Assembly: GCA_934663645.1 (NCBI GenBank)
Contig: CAKUKR010000057.1
Location: 1 to 15,474, forward strand
Length of the DNA stretch: 15,474 nucleotides
Direction of reading: 5' to 3'
DNA from: an uncultured Muribaculaceae bacterium
GTDB taxonomy: Bacteria; Bacteroidota; Bacteroidia; Bacteroidales; Muribaculaceae
Shown: positions 5,169 through 12,653 of the stretch, one piece after another
Layout of the letters: the number at the start of each line of letters is the position of its first letter
Numbering within the stretch: the stretch's first letter is position 1
Made by a program: the position numbers and the translations under genes
The notes under the pieces: generated by a model
Told to the model about the DNA's origin: nothing
The model's database searches: none
The model's input: only the letters and a program-made list of their open reading frames with translations

Positions 5169-6830
5169 ATGGAAGAAAGCAATTTCATAAAGCTGTACGA
5201 GAAGAGTTTCGCGCAAAACTGGGACCTCCCGGCACTGACGGAGTACACGTCGGGGCGCACACTGACCTACGGCAAGCTGGCACAGTCGATTGCGCTGCGG
5301 CACCTGCTGTTCAAGGCGATAGGCATCAAGCCCGGCGACAAAATCGCGCTGTGCGGCAAGGATTCCATATCATGGGTGGTTACATACCTGTCTGCCGTCA
5401 CCTACGGCGCGGTGGTAGTGCCGATACTCGCGGAGTTCAACCCGCTGGACATCACGCACATCCTCAATCACAGCGAGGCGGAGCTGCTGTTCATCGCCGA
5501 GTCGGTGTGGGAGCAGATCGACCCGTCGTCGCTGCTGCGCGTGCGTGGGGTGATGTCGCTCGACTCGCGCGGCCTGCTGCACGAGCCGTCGGGGACGGAG
5601 CTGAACCGCGAGCTGCACCAGCTGTCGAGCCATTACCGCCGCGAGTACCCCAAGGGGTACCGCGCTTGCGACATCCGCTATGCCGAGCGCGACAATTCGC
5701 TGCCGGCGGAAATCAACTATACGTCAGGCACTACGGGCTTCTCCAAGGGGGTTGTCCTCACCGGGGGCAACCTGGCGGGCAACGTTACATTCGGCATCAA
5801 GACCAAGCTGCATTTCCGCACCTCGCGAGCACTGGCGTTCCTGCCGATGGCCCATGCCTACGGCTGCGCATTCGACATGCTCACGCCGCTCGCCGTGGGG
5901 TCGCACGTCACGCTGCTGGGCAAAGTGCCCTCGCCGCGCATACTGATGAAGGCGTTCAGCGAGGTGCGCCCCAACCTGGTGATATGCGTGCCGCTGATAC
6001 TCGAAAAGATATACAAGAACCAGATACTGCCGCTCATCTCCAAGGGGGCTATGCGGTGGACGCTCGCCGTGCCGTTTCTCGACACGGTCATCCACAACAA
6101 GATACGCAAGCGGCTTGTCGAGGTGTTCGGCGGCAACTTTGAGCAGGTCATCGTGGGCGGCGCGCCGCTCAACCATGAGGTCGAGGAGTTCCTGAAGCGC
6201 ATCAAGTTCCCGTTCACCGTGGGCTACGGCATGACGGAGTGCGGGCCGCTCATCTCCTACACGCACTGGCGGGAGTTCCGCGCCGGCACGTCGGGCCGCC
6301 TACTGCCAGGCATGGAGGCGAAAATCCTCTCGGAAGACCCGGAGAACATACCGGGCGAGATATGCGTGCGCGGCATGAACGTCATGCAGGGCTACTACAA
6401 GAACCCGGAGGCGACGGCAGCGGTCATGGACGGCGAGGGCTGGCTGCGCACCGGCGACATGGGCACGCTCAGCGCCGACGGCACGCTCTCGCTGCGCGGC
6501 CGCTCCAAAACCATGATACTCACCGCCAGCGGACAGAACATCTACCCCGAGGAGATAGAGGCCAAGCTGAACAACATGCCCTTTGTGGCGGAGAGCCTCG
6601 TCATCGAGCGCGACGGCAAGCTGGTGGGGCTGGTATACCCGGACTTCGAGACCGCCGACCGCCTCGGCCTGAGCGGCGGCGACGAGTTGCAGCGCGAGAT
6701 GGAGAATGTGCGAGGCGAGCTGAACAAGCTCGTCGCCCCCTACGAGCGGCTGTCGAAAATAGTGCTGATGCCCAACGAGTTTGAGAAGACCCCGAAACGC
6801 TCCATCAAGCGATTCCTGTACTCCAACTGA
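5169..6830 (+). CDS. Long-chain acyl-CoA synthetase/AMP-binding enzyme
   Basis: This 553-aa protein carries the adenylate-forming motifs in order: YTSGTTGFSKGVV (184-196, phosphate-binding loop), YGMTECGPL (353-361), TGDMG (428-432), the hinge region RGRSKTMILTASGQNIYPEE, and a lysine-rich end KTPKRSIKRF (540-549) that includes the catalytic lysine of motif A10. The family activates fatty acids with ATP to an acyl-adenylate and then transfers the acyl group to CoA at the inner membrane. Length and motifs are complete. The ATG at 5169 gives the normal N-terminus of the family. The TrkH-like gene follows after 54 nt, possibly in one transcript. Substrate chain length cannot be read from sequence; fadD-type is likely. 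Confidence 0.92.
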   Translation: MEESNFIKLYEKSFAQNWDLPALTEYTSGRTLTYGKLAQSIALRHLLFKAIGIKPGDKIALCGKDSISWVVTYLSAVTYGAVVVPILAEFNPLDITHILNHSEAELLFIAESVWEQIDPSSLLRVRGVMSLDSRGLLHEPSGTELNRELHQLSSHYRREYPKGYRACDIRYAERDNSLPAEINYTSGTTGFSKGVVLTGGNLAGNVTFGIKTKLHFRTSRALAFLPMAHAYGCAFDMLTPLAVGSHVTLLGKVPSPRILMKAFSEVRPNLVICVPLILEKIYKNQILPLISKGAMRWTLAVPFLDTVIHNKIRKRLVEVFGGNFEQVIVGGAPLNHEVEEFLKRIKFPFTVGYGMTECGPLISYTHWREFRAGTSGRLLPGMEAKILSEDPENIPGEICVRGMNVMQGYYKNPEATAAVMDGEGWLRTGDMGTLSADGTLSLRGRSKTMILTASGQNIYPEEIEAKLNNMPFVAESLVIERDGKLVGLVYPDFETADRLGLSGGDELQREMENVRGELNKLVAPYERLSKIVLMPNEFEKTPKRSIKRFLYSN

Positions 6831-6884
6831 CCCGCGCCTGAGCGTAGGACATACGGACATTAAAGAAACGCAGGGAAAACCGAG

Positions 6885-8276
6885 ATGAAATTCAAGAGAT
6901 TTCTGCTGAGAGCGCTGGTTCATGTCAAGCCCGCCGCCTTCAAGGTGTCGATGTCGAAGCTGCTGACATTCGGGTGCGATTCCAGCGTGCCGGAGCGCAA
7001 CATCGCGCTGGCATACCTGTTCTACATACTGCTGGGCTTCGGCCTGCTGGTGCTGCCGTGGTCGCACACGGCGGCGACGTGCAACTGGGTGGACGACCTG
7101 TTCACAGCCGTGTCGGCAGTCTCCACCACCGGCCTGGCGACGGTTGACATACCGGGAGCCTACACAGCCTTCGGCCAATGCGTCATCCTGTTGCTCGTCC
7201 AGATAGGCTCAATCGGCTACATGACCATCAGCTCATACCTCATGCTGCACCTGGCGCGCCGCATCCCGGAGCGCAACTTCAAGGTCATACGCACCGCGCT
7301 GCCCACTCCGGGTGAGCTGAGCGTCAAGAGGCTCATCGACAATGTAGTCCACTTCACGCTGATTTTCGAGCTGGCCGGGTTCATCGCCCTGTTGATAGCC
7401 TTCGGGGGCAGCGGAGTGAAGCACCCGGCGTGGGACGCGCTGTTCATCAGCATCTCGTCATTCGGCACGGCCGGCTTCTCGACGTTCCACGATTCGCTGT
7501 GCAGCTTCAGGGACAACCTGCCTGTCAACATCATAGTGTCCGTGCTGAGTTTCGCCGGCGCCATGGGCTTCATAGTCATCACCGACATACGCAACAAATG
7601 CACGAACCGGCGCTACCGTGTCACGTTCACCACACGTGTCATCCTGGCGATGACCACGGCCATGACAGTCGCCGGGACAGCGGCGCTGACCGCCTTCCCT
7701 GCCTCGGGGCAGTCCGAGGGGTTTGCCGCGAGGATGCTTGAGGCTTTCTTCCAGACAATGTCTGCCATGACCACCGTGGGCTACAACACTTTCGACCTCT
7801 CCACGCTTGCGCCGGCTTCTATCCTCGTGCTCACGATTATAATGTTCGTCGGAGCCTCGCCGTCCGGCACCGGCGGCGGCGTGAAATGCACCACGATATC
7901 GGCCGTCTATGCCTTCGTCATGTCGCGGCTGCGCGGCGACAGCAAGGTGACACTGCGCGGCAACAGCCTGCCTGCCAACCGGGTGGATTCGGCACTTGCC
8001 AACATCCTGATCTACGGCGTCGCGCTGCTGAGCGGCGTCGTGCTGCTGGTGGTGTCAGAAGACTCGCCGATGTCCACATTGCTGTTCGAGGCGGCGTCGG
8101 CGCTGGGCACAGTGGGCATCAGCCTCGGAGTGACGCCCGAATTGAGCGTTTTCGGCAAACTAGTCGTTGCGCTGCTGATGTACATCGGGCGCATCGGGGT
8201 GCTCAACCTCGGCATAGCCCTGTCAACGCACGCACTTCGCGGCGCAAAAAGCAAGGATGCAGACATAGCGCTGTGA
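6885..8276 (+). CDS. TrkH/KtrB-family potassium uptake transmembrane subunit
   Basis: This 463-aa membrane protein has the four pore-loop repeats of the Trk/Ktr/HKT superfamily: TTGLAT (81-86), FGTAGFST (193-200), TTVGYN (296-301) and LGTVGI (407-412). Each carries the selectivity-filter glycine. ASPSGTGGGVK (324-334) lies in the helix-loop after the third filter, which acts as the gate in KtrB. It conducts K+ (or Na+-coupled K+) inward through the inner membrane. The length fits KtrB better than the longer TrkH. These channels need a cytosolic TrkA/KtrA regulatory partner, which is not in the window and must be encoded elsewhere. The gene may be co-transcribed with the acyl-CoA synthetase. 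Confidence 0.92.
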   Translation: MKFKRFLLRALVHVKPAAFKVSMSKLLTFGCDSSVPERNIALAYLFYILLGFGLLVLPWSHTAATCNWVDDLFTAVSAVSTTGLATVDIPGAYTAFGQCVILLLVQIGSIGYMTISSYLMLHLARRIPERNFKVIRTALPTPGELSVKRLIDNVVHFTLIFELAGFIALLIAFGGSGVKHPAWDALFISISSFGTAGFSTFHDSLCSFRDNLPVNIIVSVLSFAGAMGFIVITDIRNKCTNRRYRVTFTTRVILAMTTAMTVAGTAALTAFPASGQSEGFAARMLEAFFQTMSAMTTVGYNTFDLSTLAPASILVLTIIMFVGASPSGTGGGVKCTTISAVYAFVMSRLRGDSKVTLRGNSLPANRVDSALANILIYGVALLSGVVLLVVSEDSPMSTLLFEAASALGTVGISLGVTPELSVFGKLVVALLMYIGRIGVLNLGIALSTHALRGAKSKDADIAL

Positions 8277-8340
8277 TGCCCATGCTGCATCTCGCAGAAT
8301 ATTATCGGGCGGAGATGAGCCGTAATAGCGCGGAATTTGC

Positions 8341-8348
8341 TAATTTTG
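8341..8348 (+). promoter_or_regulatory. Candidate promoter of the sufB operon (-7 box)
   Basis: TAATTTTG matches the TAnnTTTG box. No TTTG element is found 19-21 nt upstream. A transcript from here would carry a leader of about 100 nt that contains GC-rich inverted repeats, CGGAC/GTCCG (8383-8387/8397-8401) and GGCCG/CGGCC (about 8404-8420). Confidence 0.5.
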
Positions 8349-8450
8349 CAGCATATTTGGGGTGGTATGCCGTGGCTGCTGCCGGACGCTTGCGCTGTCC
8401 GCCGGCCGCCGGCATCGGCCGCTCCTGAAATCATTAACATACCATTCACA

Positions 8451-9917
8451 ATGGACCTACGTCAAAACACCGCGCCGGACAACGACGAAATCATCAAGGA
8501 CGCGACCGCCGGCGAATACAAATACGGGTTTGTCACCGACATTGACACGGAGATAGTGCCGCCGGGGATAAACGAGGATGTAATACGCCTGATTTCTGCC
8601 AAGAAGGGTGAGCCGGACTGGCTGCTGGAGTTCCGTCTCAAAGCGTTCCGCCACTGGCTGACACTCACCCCACCCCACTGGGCGCACCTCGACATCCCGG
8701 AAATCGACTTCCAGGCAATAAGCTACTATGCCGCGCCGAAGCCCGCGGAGAAGAAGAAGAGCATGGACGAGGTTGACCCGGAACTGGTCAAGACGTTCAA
8801 CAAGCTGGGCATCTCGCTCGAGGAGCAGAAGCACCTGAGCGGCGTGGCCGTGGACGCGGTCATGGACTCTGTGAGCGTGCGCACCACCCACCGCGAGAAG
8901 CTCGCCGAACTGGGAGTAATCTTCTGCTCGTTCTCGGAGGCTGTCAAGGACTACCCCGACCTGGTGCGCAAGTACCTCGGTTCGGTGGTGAGCTACCGCG
9001 ACAACTTCTACGCGGCTCTCAACTCGGCGGTGTTCTCCGACGGCTCGTTCGTCTACATACCGAAGGGAGTGCGCTGCCCCATGGAGCTGAGCACCTATTT
9101 CCGCATCAACGCCGCCGGCACGGGACAGTTTGAGCGCACGCTCATCGTCGCCGACGACGATGCTTACGTCAGCTACCTCGAGGGGTGCACCGCGCCGATG
9201 CGCGACGAGAACCAGCTGCACGCGGCTATCGTGGAAATCATCGCCGAGGAACGCGCCGAGGTCAAGTATTCCACGGTGCAGAACTGGTATGCGGGCGACA
9301 GCGAGGGGCGCGGCGGCATCTACAATTTCGTCACCAAGCGCGGGCTGTGCCGCGGCGACCGCTCCAAAATCTCATGGACGCAGGTCGAGACCGGCTCGGC
9401 CATCACGTGGAAATACCCGTCGTGCATCCTCAAGGGGGACGAGTCAGTGGGCGAGTTCTACTCCGTTGCCGTCACCAACAACTATCAGCAGGCCGACACG
9501 GGCACTAAGATGATACACATCGGGCGCGGCTCGCGCTCGACCATCGTCAGCAAGGGCATCTCTGCCGGCAAGTCGCAGAACAGCTACCGCGGCGAGGTCA
9601 AGATGGCAGCCAAGGCTGACAACTGCCGCAACTACACGCAGTGCGACTCGCTGCTCATGGGCGACCAGTGCGGGGCGCACACGTTCCCCTACATCGACGT
9701 GCAGAACGACACCTGCACCGTCGAGCATGAGGCCACGACATCAAAGATTAACGAAGAACAGATATTCTACTGCCGCCAACGCGGCATCCCGACGGAAAAG
9801 GCTGTCGGGCTGATAGTGAACGGTTACGCGCAGGAGGTGATGAAGAAGCTGCCGATGGAGTTTGCCGTCGAAGCGCAGAAGCTGCTGCAAGTGACCCTCG
9901 AGGGGTCGGTGGGATAA
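8451..9917 (+). CDS. sufB: Fe-S cluster assembly scaffold SufB
   Basis: From ATG 8451 the protein is 488 aa, normal for SufB. Longer in-frame readings need a TTG start next to the promoter box and an unrelated N-terminus. SufB forms the SufBCD scaffold that builds Fe-S clusters in the cytosol. Visible hallmarks are the beta-helix core with [19 protein letters not shown] (ending C300), [20 protein letters not shown] and the C-terminal stretch with QCGAHTFP (C407), [13 protein letters not shown] (C422) and IFYCRQRG (C441). These include the region of the conserved cysteine used as a cluster or sulfur ligand. The usual neighbours sufC, sufD and sufS are absent; phoH follows after 36 nt. Confidence 0.96.
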   Translation: MDLRQNTAPDNDEIIKDATAGEYKYGFVTDIDTEIVPPGINEDVIRLISAKKGEPDWLLEFRLKAFRHWLTLTPPHWAHLDIPEIDFQAISYYAAPKPAEKKKSMDEVDPELVKTFNKLGISLEEQKHLSGVAVDAVMDSVSVRTTHREKLAELGVIFCSFSEAVKDYPDLVRKYLGSVVSYRDNFYAALNSAVFSDGSFVYIPKGVRCPMELSTYFRINAAGTGQFERTLIVADDDAYVSYLEGCTAPMRDENQLHAAIVEIIAEERAEVKYSTVQNWYAGDSEGRGGIYNFVTKRGLCRGDRSKISWTQVETGSAITWKYPSCILKGDESVGEFYSVAVTNNYQQADTGTKMIHIGRGSRSTIVSKGISAGKSQNSYRGEVKMAAKADNCRNYTQCDSLLMGDQCGAHTFPYIDVQNDTCTVEHEATTSKINEEQIFYCRQRGIPTEKAVGLIVNGYAQEVMKKLPMEFAVEAQKLLQVTLEGSVG

Positions 9918-9953
9918 GCCGCCGCAGCCCCCGCGCTATACCAAAGACCATAA

Positions 9954-10955
9954 ATGAACGAGCGCATAATAATCATCAGCGATGTTGACCCGCAGGTGTT
10001 CTACGGGGTCAACAACAACAACATCAACCTGATACGCAATCTCTTCCCGAAATTGCGCATGGCGGCACGCGGCAATGTGATCAAGGTGATCGGCGAGGAC
10101 AGCGAGACCGCCGAGTTTGCCTCTAAAATCAAGAAGCTGGAAGAGTATGCCACGCAATACAACTCGCTCAGCGAGGATGCCATAATCGACATCATCAAGG
10201 GCGACGCGCCCAAGCGCGTGTCGCAGGAGGGGGCTATCCTCTACTCCACCTCTGGGCGGCCTATAATACCGCGCAACGCCAACCAGGCACGCATGGTGCA
10301 GTCGTTCCAGCGCAACGACCTGACATTCGCCCTCGGCCCTGCCGGAACGGGCAAGACATACATCGCCATAGCACTGGCAGTGAGCGCATTGAAGGCGCGT
10401 GAGTGCAAGCGCATCATCCTGTCGCGCCCCGCTGTCGAGGCCGGCGAGAAGCTCGGCTTCCTCCCCGGCGACATGAAGGACAAGATAGACCCGTACCTGC
10501 GCCCCCTGTACGATGCTCTCGAGGACATGCTGCCGCAGCTCAAGCTGAAGGAATACATGGAGGCGGACACGATACAGATCGCGCCGCTGGCGTTCATGCG
10601 CGGCCGCACGCTCAACGATGCCATCATCATACTCGACGAGGCGCAGAACACCACCAAGCACCAGATGAAGATGTTCCTGACACGCCTGGGCATGGGCGCG
10701 AAGATGATCGTTACCGGCGACTGCTCGCAGATAGACCTGCCGCGCTCCATACAGAGCGGACTGGTGCAGTCGCTGCGCATACTGCGTGGCGTAAAGGGAA
10801 TAGGGATAATAGAATACGAGAAGAAGGACATCGTGCGGCATCCGCTCGTGCAGCGCATAGTCGATGCCTACGAGGCCCGCGAGAAACAGGTAGACCGCGA
10901 GTGGGAGCAGCAGCTCGCCGACCGCGCCGCCGCAAAGGCGGAGCAGCCGCAGTGA
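9954..10955 (+). CDS. phoH: PhoH-family ATPase (YbeZ-like)
   Basis: The 333-aa protein has an N-terminal domain (about 1-100) with a KH-like segment and a C-terminal helicase-like ATPase domain. The Walker A motif GPAGTGKT is at 128-135, the Walker B-like IIILDEAQN at 224-232, and the GDCSQIDLP motif at 255-263. This layout matches YbeZ/PhoH proteins, which in many bacteria work with the endoribonuclease YbeY in RNA or ribosome maturation. The older phosphate-starvation name is not strong evidence of role. The tail is charged. It lies 36 nt after sufB and 41 nt before the DUF2027-Smr gene, all on one strand, so co-transcription is likely. No ybeY is seen here. Confidence 0.93.
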   Translation: MNERIIIISDVDPQVFYGVNNNNINLIRNLFPKLRMAARGNVIKVIGEDSETAEFASKIKKLEEYATQYNSLSEDAIIDIIKGDAPKRVSQEGAILYSTSGRPIIPRNANQARMVQSFQRNDLTFALGPAGTGKTYIAIALAVSALKARECKRIILSRPAVEAGEKLGFLPGDMKDKIDPYLRPLYDALEDMLPQLKLKEYMEADTIQIAPLAFMRGRTLNDAIIILDEAQNTTKHQMKMFLTRLGMGAKMIVTGDCSQIDLPRSIQSGLVQSLRILRGVKGIGIIEYEKKDIVRHPLVQRIVDAYEAREKQVDREWEQQLADRAAAKAEQPQ

Positions 10956-10996
10956 CGACACGCGCCCAGTCCGGTTGCCGATAAAACGAGAACAAC

Positions 10997-12109
10997 ATGG
11001 TAAAGAAAGGAGACACAGTAAGATACCTCAACGAGGTGGGCGGCGGCACAGTCACCCGCGTTGACGGCAAGATAGCATACGTCGAGGACAACGGCTTCGA
11101 GAACCCGATGCTGATTTCCGACCTGGTGGTGGTCATGCCTGCCGGGCATCCGGCGCAGAGCGGCGGCCCGAAGCTGATGTTTGACCAGAGCATACGCGAC
11201 GCGGCGACGGCTCGTCCGCAGACACCCGAACCGGCTCCCGTGCCGAAAGCCGAGGAGAAGCCGCTGCCAGTGGTGGAAACCGAACACGGTGACAAGCTGA
11301 ACATCGTCCTCGCCTTTGAGCCCTCCTCGACGCGCGAGCTGTCGCAGGCAACGTTCAACGCCGTCCTGGTCAACGACTCCAACTACCACCTGCTGTTCAC
11401 CTTCGCCCGCCGCAGCGCGGAGGAACACCAGTGGACAGTGGTATACCAAGGCTCTGTCGCCCCCAACGAGCTGATAGACCTGCACGAGTATTCCCATGCC
11501 GACCTGCCGGACATCGAGCGCATCGCCCTGCAAGCCGTGGCATACAAGGAAGGGAAGCCATACGAGCTGAAACCCGTCATAAACGTCTCGCGGCGCATCG
11601 ACCTCACCAAGTTCCACAAGCTGCACTGCTTCCGTCCCGGCACATATTTCGATACGCCGGTGATAGAGCTGCCCCTCGTCAGCGACGACGCGCAGCCGCG
11701 CACACCCATTGCTGACACCGAAAAGGGCGAGGAGGATGCGGCACGCCGGCTGCAAGAGAAATACCGCGTGGACACGCCCAAAAAGAAAAAGCCGAAAAAC
11801 GACGCTGACAACCCCAACAAGCTGCTCCCCCTCATCGAGGTAGACCTGCACATCGGCGAACTGACAGACACCACTGCCGGCATGGACAATGCCGCAATGC
11901 TGCAGATGCAGCTCGACGAGGTGCGCCGCGTCATGAAGGCCAACGCCCGCCGCCTCGGCCAGAAGATAGTCTTCATCCACGGCAAGGGGGAGGGCGTGCT
12001 GCGACGCGAGGTGCTAAGCCTGCTGAAACGCGAATACCCGAAAGCGACCACGCAAGATGCCTCATTCCGCGAATACGGATTTGGAGCAACGCTCGTGACT
12101 ATACATTGA
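10997..12109 (+). CDS. DUF2027 and Smr domain-containing protein
   Basis: The 370-aa protein begins with a KOW/SH3-like stretch (VRYLNEVGGGTVTRVDGKIAYV, first 10 or so residues onward) and has a middle beta-rich region (about 95-235) resembling DUF2027. A low-complexity acidic/basic linker with KKKKPK follows (about 250-275), and then a C-terminal Smr domain (about 279-370). The Smr signatures are DLHIGEL (283-289) and IHGKGEG (327-333). Smr domains, also found in MutS2, bind or cleave nucleic acids, recently linked to ribosome rescue. The first motif reads DLHI rather than DLHG, as I recall for this Bacteroidetes subgroup. Substrate is unknown. It may share a transcript with phoH and the DUF695 gene. 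Confidence 0.88.
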   Translation: MVKKGDTVRYLNEVGGGTVTRVDGKIAYVEDNGFENPMLISDLVVVMPAGHPAQSGGPKLMFDQSIRDAATARPQTPEPAPVPKAEEKPLPVVETEHGDKLNIVLAFEPSSTRELSQATFNAVLVNDSNYHLLFTFARRSAEEHQWTVVYQGSVAPNELIDLHEYSHADLPDIERIALQAVAYKEGKPYELKPVINVSRRIDLTKFHKLHCFRPGTYFDTPVIELPLVSDDAQPRTPIADTEKGEEDAARRLQEKYRVDTPKKKKPKNDADNPNKLLPLIEVDLHIGELTDTTAGMDNAAMLQMQLDEVRRVMKANARRLGQKIVFIHGKGEGVLRREVLSLLKREYPKATTQDASFREYGFGATLVTIH

Positions 12110-12128
12110 CACACAAACACTTAACGCT

Positions 12129-12572
12129 ATGACAATAAGCGACGAATGGTGGACTGCCCCGGCAGAGGCGGACAACGGCCAGCTGATAATGATCACTGGC
12201 CGCGACGACATCGACGAGGTGCGACAGAGCGGCAAATACATCTACCGCATCGACGTGTCGTGGAAATACGACGCGCAGCCCGACGGCATGCCCTCTCGCG
12301 AGGACGCGGAACTGATGGAACAGGCCGACGAGGCTCTGAAAGCCGCCTTCCGCCGAGAGAAGAAAATCGGCGTGATAACAGGCATTTACACCGGCGCGGG
12401 AGAACGCAACTGGGTCATCTACACCTCAAACCTGCGCGTGTTCTCATCGGTGTTCAACCGCGCACTGCAGGAGCTGCCGGCACTGCCTATAGTCATCGAT
12501 GCGGAGTCCGACCCCGACTGGGAGGAATACCGCCAGATGCGCGACAATACATACATCAACCCCGGGGAGTGA
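12129..12572 (+). CDS. DUF695 domain-containing protein
   Basis: This soluble 147-aa protein has no signal peptide or membrane segment. The second half, ITGIYTGAGERNWVIYTSNL followed by a hydrophobic helix and DAESDPDWEEYRQM, is characteristic of DUF695, whose function is unknown. It has many acidic residues and tryptophans. The start is ATG 12129, 19 nt after the DUF2027-Smr stop, so it is probably the last gene of the sufB-phoH-smr run. The next gene follows after 81 nt containing a hairpin. Nothing in the sequence points to a catalytic activity. Confidence 0.8.
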   Translation: MTISDEWWTAPAEADNGQLIMITGRDDIDEVRQSGKYIYRIDVSWKYDAQPDGMPSREDAELMEQADEALKAAFRREKKIGVITGIYTGAGERNWVIYTSNLRVFSSVFNRALQELPALPIVIDAESDPDWEEYRQMRDNTYINPGE

Positions 12573-12591
12573 CCCCTTACAGGACAAATAT

Positions 12592-12618
12592 GGCAGCCGC
12601 CTTCAGTGGGCAGCTGCC
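12592..12618 (+). other. Hairpin between the DUF695 and GH13 genes
   Basis: GGCAGC (12592-12597) pairs with GCTGCC (12613-12618), and inside it GCC (12599-12601) pairs with GGC (12609-12611). This gives nine pairs with one mismatch and a 7-nt loop. No T-tract follows, so it is not a classical terminator. It lies in the 81-nt gap and may separate expression of the two genes or stabilise an RNA end. Confidence 0.35.
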
Positions 12619-12653
12619 AATCGGCTGAATTACACTACAATACTACTAAAAAT

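Noticed and set aside
9936..10961. 341-codon minus-strand frame opposite phoH
   Set aside because: The plus-strand PhoH protein has intact Walker motifs. The antisense frame has no domain and arises from codon bias.
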